From Piscicola geometra (taxonomy: Eukaryota > Annelida > Clitellata > Hirudinida > Piscicolidae): a DNA stretch of 64,000 nt. Made by a program: the position numbers and the translations under genes. The notes beneath the pieces are model-generated. The model did not search any database. It was given only the letters and a program-made list of their open reading frames with translations, and had not been told where the DNA came from. Location of the stretch: NCBI GenBank assembly GCA_943735955.1, contig OX030955.1:5132093-5196092 (forward strand), given 5' to 3'. Shown one piece after another: positions 61,301-64,000 of the stretch; the first letter of the stretch is position 1; each line of letters begins with the position of its first letter.

Positions 61301-64000
61301 GATAATAAAAGTATAAAGAGCTCCATCAAGGTTCTTCCCTTGTTTTTACGGTTAACAAATGCAATGGCTATTTTTTTATTTTAAAAATTCATGAAAACTT
61401 GTATTGCTTCCCTTTATGAGTCCTTCAAAGAAGTTTGAGAATTAGCGAATGAAATGGTTCTTCTAAGTAAGAGGGTTCCTTCCTTTAAAGCACTTTAAAC
61501 CGTTATGAACAGCACTCCTGAAATTTTGAATCAAACTTTTCAAGTTTTTAAAATAAATATGTTATATTCTACTTTTTTAATAAAATTCTATAAATACATG
61601 TTGAGGTATGGTTAATTCTCAATTGGCTTAAAAGAGAGGTCTATATATATATATATATAGTTTAAGTTTAAGTCTGCGTGAAATTTTTATAAGATATATT
61701 TTATTCGTTTAAAAATAAAAAATTTTATCCTAAAAATGTGTATTAAAATCACAATTAACTTATTTTTTTGCCAAAAATTTAATCTGCTTTAAAAACTAAT
61801 TAATCAATAAAAATCATACAAATTCAAATGAATAAAAAAATAGAATAGCATTTAATTAAGAAACTAAATCTTTCAGTCTTAGCTCTTTTCACAAACGCAA
61901 AACCGTGAATTTGACAAGTCTTATTGAGTGCAAGGCAAATACATGAAAGGTGTATGTAGCCAAAAGGGAAAGAAATCAATTTTGATTGTGCATCAAACGA
62001 GTCTCTAGAAGCTTTTGACAGTTTTATTAAATGCTTCCTTTTCAATCAATATCGAATTTAGTGCCTTTTATTCCAACAATTTTCGTTTATTAAAAAAAAT
62101 ATTTTTTAGATAAGAGATCAAAGAAGTTATAAAATTTGTATTAAAAGATTTTTTCATTTTCAATTTTTGAGCTTTTCAATAGTTCAAAAAAGACAACCTC
62201 TATCCACTAGGGCTTCAATAGGTTCTGGACGTCACAATGCGAATACTTAAAGAAGCTACACACAATAAAAGTTTGCAATGCGAGCAAGCTTTTATCAATT
62301 AAAGGACATGAATGAAAAGAACTGATAGCTTCCATTCATCAGGCCGCCTGAATCAGGCAACTTCATTACTTCCGTGAGAAGAGAGTTTATGGCGAGAGAT
62401 TAATTCAAACAAGAAATAATAAGTTTGATATCGATCATTTAAAATAAGTAATTGGCAATGGATACATACAGGAAATTACATTGAAAAAAGAACTTTTAAA
62501 AAGATATTTCAAAATTTTTGTCTTCATGATTCCATCTCAATAATTCATCGTCACAGCTTCCTCAGCAATGTATACATGATAAATTCTCAGAGACAAAATA
62601 TTAGTTCTCCTTAATCGATCATCATCGAGCACGATGCATGCGTCCGAAGAGTCATTGCAAATTGATTGCGTCTTGTCGCCAGATGCACGCACCAGCGCAT
62701 GTATCCGGTTGCTCAGGAACCCTCGTATATGCGCGAGTTTCCGTAAATCAACAAAACAAATAGCAATACAAAAAAATTATATTTTAAAAATGTATCAAGC
62801 AATAAGTCATTTTTAAACAAAAGTGCGTGGCCATAAAAAATCCTACTTAGAAGACTAACAGTAACGCCATTGTCAAAGCCAGTCAGTCCCTCCCTAATGA
62901 CCAAGTGTATGGCTCTTTAGTGGAAACGTCCGGACTACAAAGAATTTCCAATGAATATGGACTTAGTTGGAAAAAATATTATACTATATTAACCAGTTTA
63001 TATTATATAAAATTAAGTATGTACTGAAGTAAACTCAAATGGTGTTTAAAATGTTCAAATATAATTTTCTTAAAAGTTATTTTTAACAAGTATTCATTCA
63101 TAAGTCATTTTAATCAATAATTTTTTTCATTGTTTTCTAGTTTCAGTTACATTTTGAGAATAAAATTGGCTTATGTTTAAAAAAACAAAAAAATAAGAAG
63201 TATTGACTTGTATTCAGCTCAGCAAAGTGGAAATAATCTTAATCTACAAATAATTCAAAAAAATAAAATACGCAGAAATAAATATTGAAAGCTTCAAGGT
63301 CAATAAATTTCAATATGAAATGCCAAACAGACTTTAGAAAGTTGAAAATTATTTTATTTTTAAATTATAAATATACTTAGTTTAATAATTAAAATATCAA
63401 TTTATTAAATAGAGTCATTAGACAAACCGTTTTGATCTCTAAAAAAATAATTTGCATCTTTTTGTATTTTCATAATTTGGTGCTAATTAGAATGATAATA
63501 GATGAGAGAGTTCAAAAAATTTTATCACTTTGCATTCTTATTCTCTTAATACAATTTTTATCTTACGTATTTTGCGAGCTAAATCAATGAATATGTAAGC
63601 CACGTTATGATCAAATTTTGATAAAATAACCATCCGATTTAAAATAATGTTTAAAATAATATAGTAGTGCAGATTAAAAAAAAACAGAAATAATTTTCGA
63701 GAATAAATTGTAAATGAAGGTCTGCGAAAAAATAAAATCACGATGAGACTGCACAGAATGGATTAAAAGTACTTAAAAAACTCATTTGGATCAAAGTTGT
63801 GTAAAATTAAAAGTACTAAATGAAATTTTTAAAAGTACAGAAGCAATTTAATTCAAATTATTTTTACATTTTTTCAAAGGCTACTCTTTATTGAATTATT
63901 CATCATTTGAATCTGTTTCTAGTGCGTTTATGTCTTCTTTAAAGCCGAAAACTCCCAAATAATTGTAAAAAATTTATACAGAAAAACACATAAATTTTTA
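55342..64000. other. gene desert, AT-rich
   Basis: No exon I can support. A GC-richer patch at about 62620-62760 is open on both strands (plus-strand LQIDCVLSPDARTSACIR before a GTAAAT donor-like site) and one at 60395-60500 is weakly repetitive; neither could be linked to a gene. This could be a large intron, intergenic DNA or both. Confidence 0.45.

Overview
This window is eukaryotic, from an animal. Coding sequence is split by many short introns with GT..AG borders, the DNA is AT-rich (I judge about two-thirds A+T by eye; not computed), and it carries long GT/TA microsatellites, minisatellites, hAT- and mariner-type MITEs and LINE fragments. The gene set (INTS4, DOK7-like, FSTL4/5-like, TCTP, glycerate kinase, BCL7, a LOTUS-Tudor protein) is metazoan. 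An invertebrate such as a lophotrochozoan is my best guess, but that is inference from gene and repeat style only.

Layout. 1-7.2 kb: AT-rich DNA with a GT microsatellite, a mariner-like MITE and an uninterrupted Tigger/CENP-B-type transposase ORF (minus). 7.2-16.3 kb: a 15-exon plus-strand gene for a LOTUS + Q-rich + Tudor protein (germ-granule type). 16.4-17.5 kb: possible unassigned plus-strand exons. 17.6-44.1 kb: five genes head-to-tail on the minus strand: TCTP (TPT1), a follistatin-like FSTL4/5 protein, a DOK7-like adaptor, INTS4 and glycerate kinase (GLYCTK). 46.4-47.4 kb: a 51-bp minisatellite with a higher-order duplication. 47.7-49.8 kb: BCL7 (plus). 49.8-64 kb: AT-rich, repeat-bearing DNA with only weak candidate exons.

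For seven genes I traced exon borders by hand. Splice phases close exactly and give complete reading frames for the LOTUS-Tudor gene (1665 aa), TCTP (167), FSTL (952), DOK7-like (1103), INTS4 (1131) and GLYCTK (559), plus a probable one for BCL7 (184). The genes do not form a pathway: they are ordinary neighbours spanning piRNA/germ-granule biology, secreted signalling, MuSK-type receptor adaptor function, snRNA processing, serine/fructose metabolism and SWI/SNF chromatin.

The most notable non-gene structures are a 1261-bp hAT-type element with a perfect 8-bp target duplication inside a GLYCTK intron, two copies of a second hAT MITE family, two copies of a TA-duplicating MITE, and the 51-bp array that is open in long frames on both strands.
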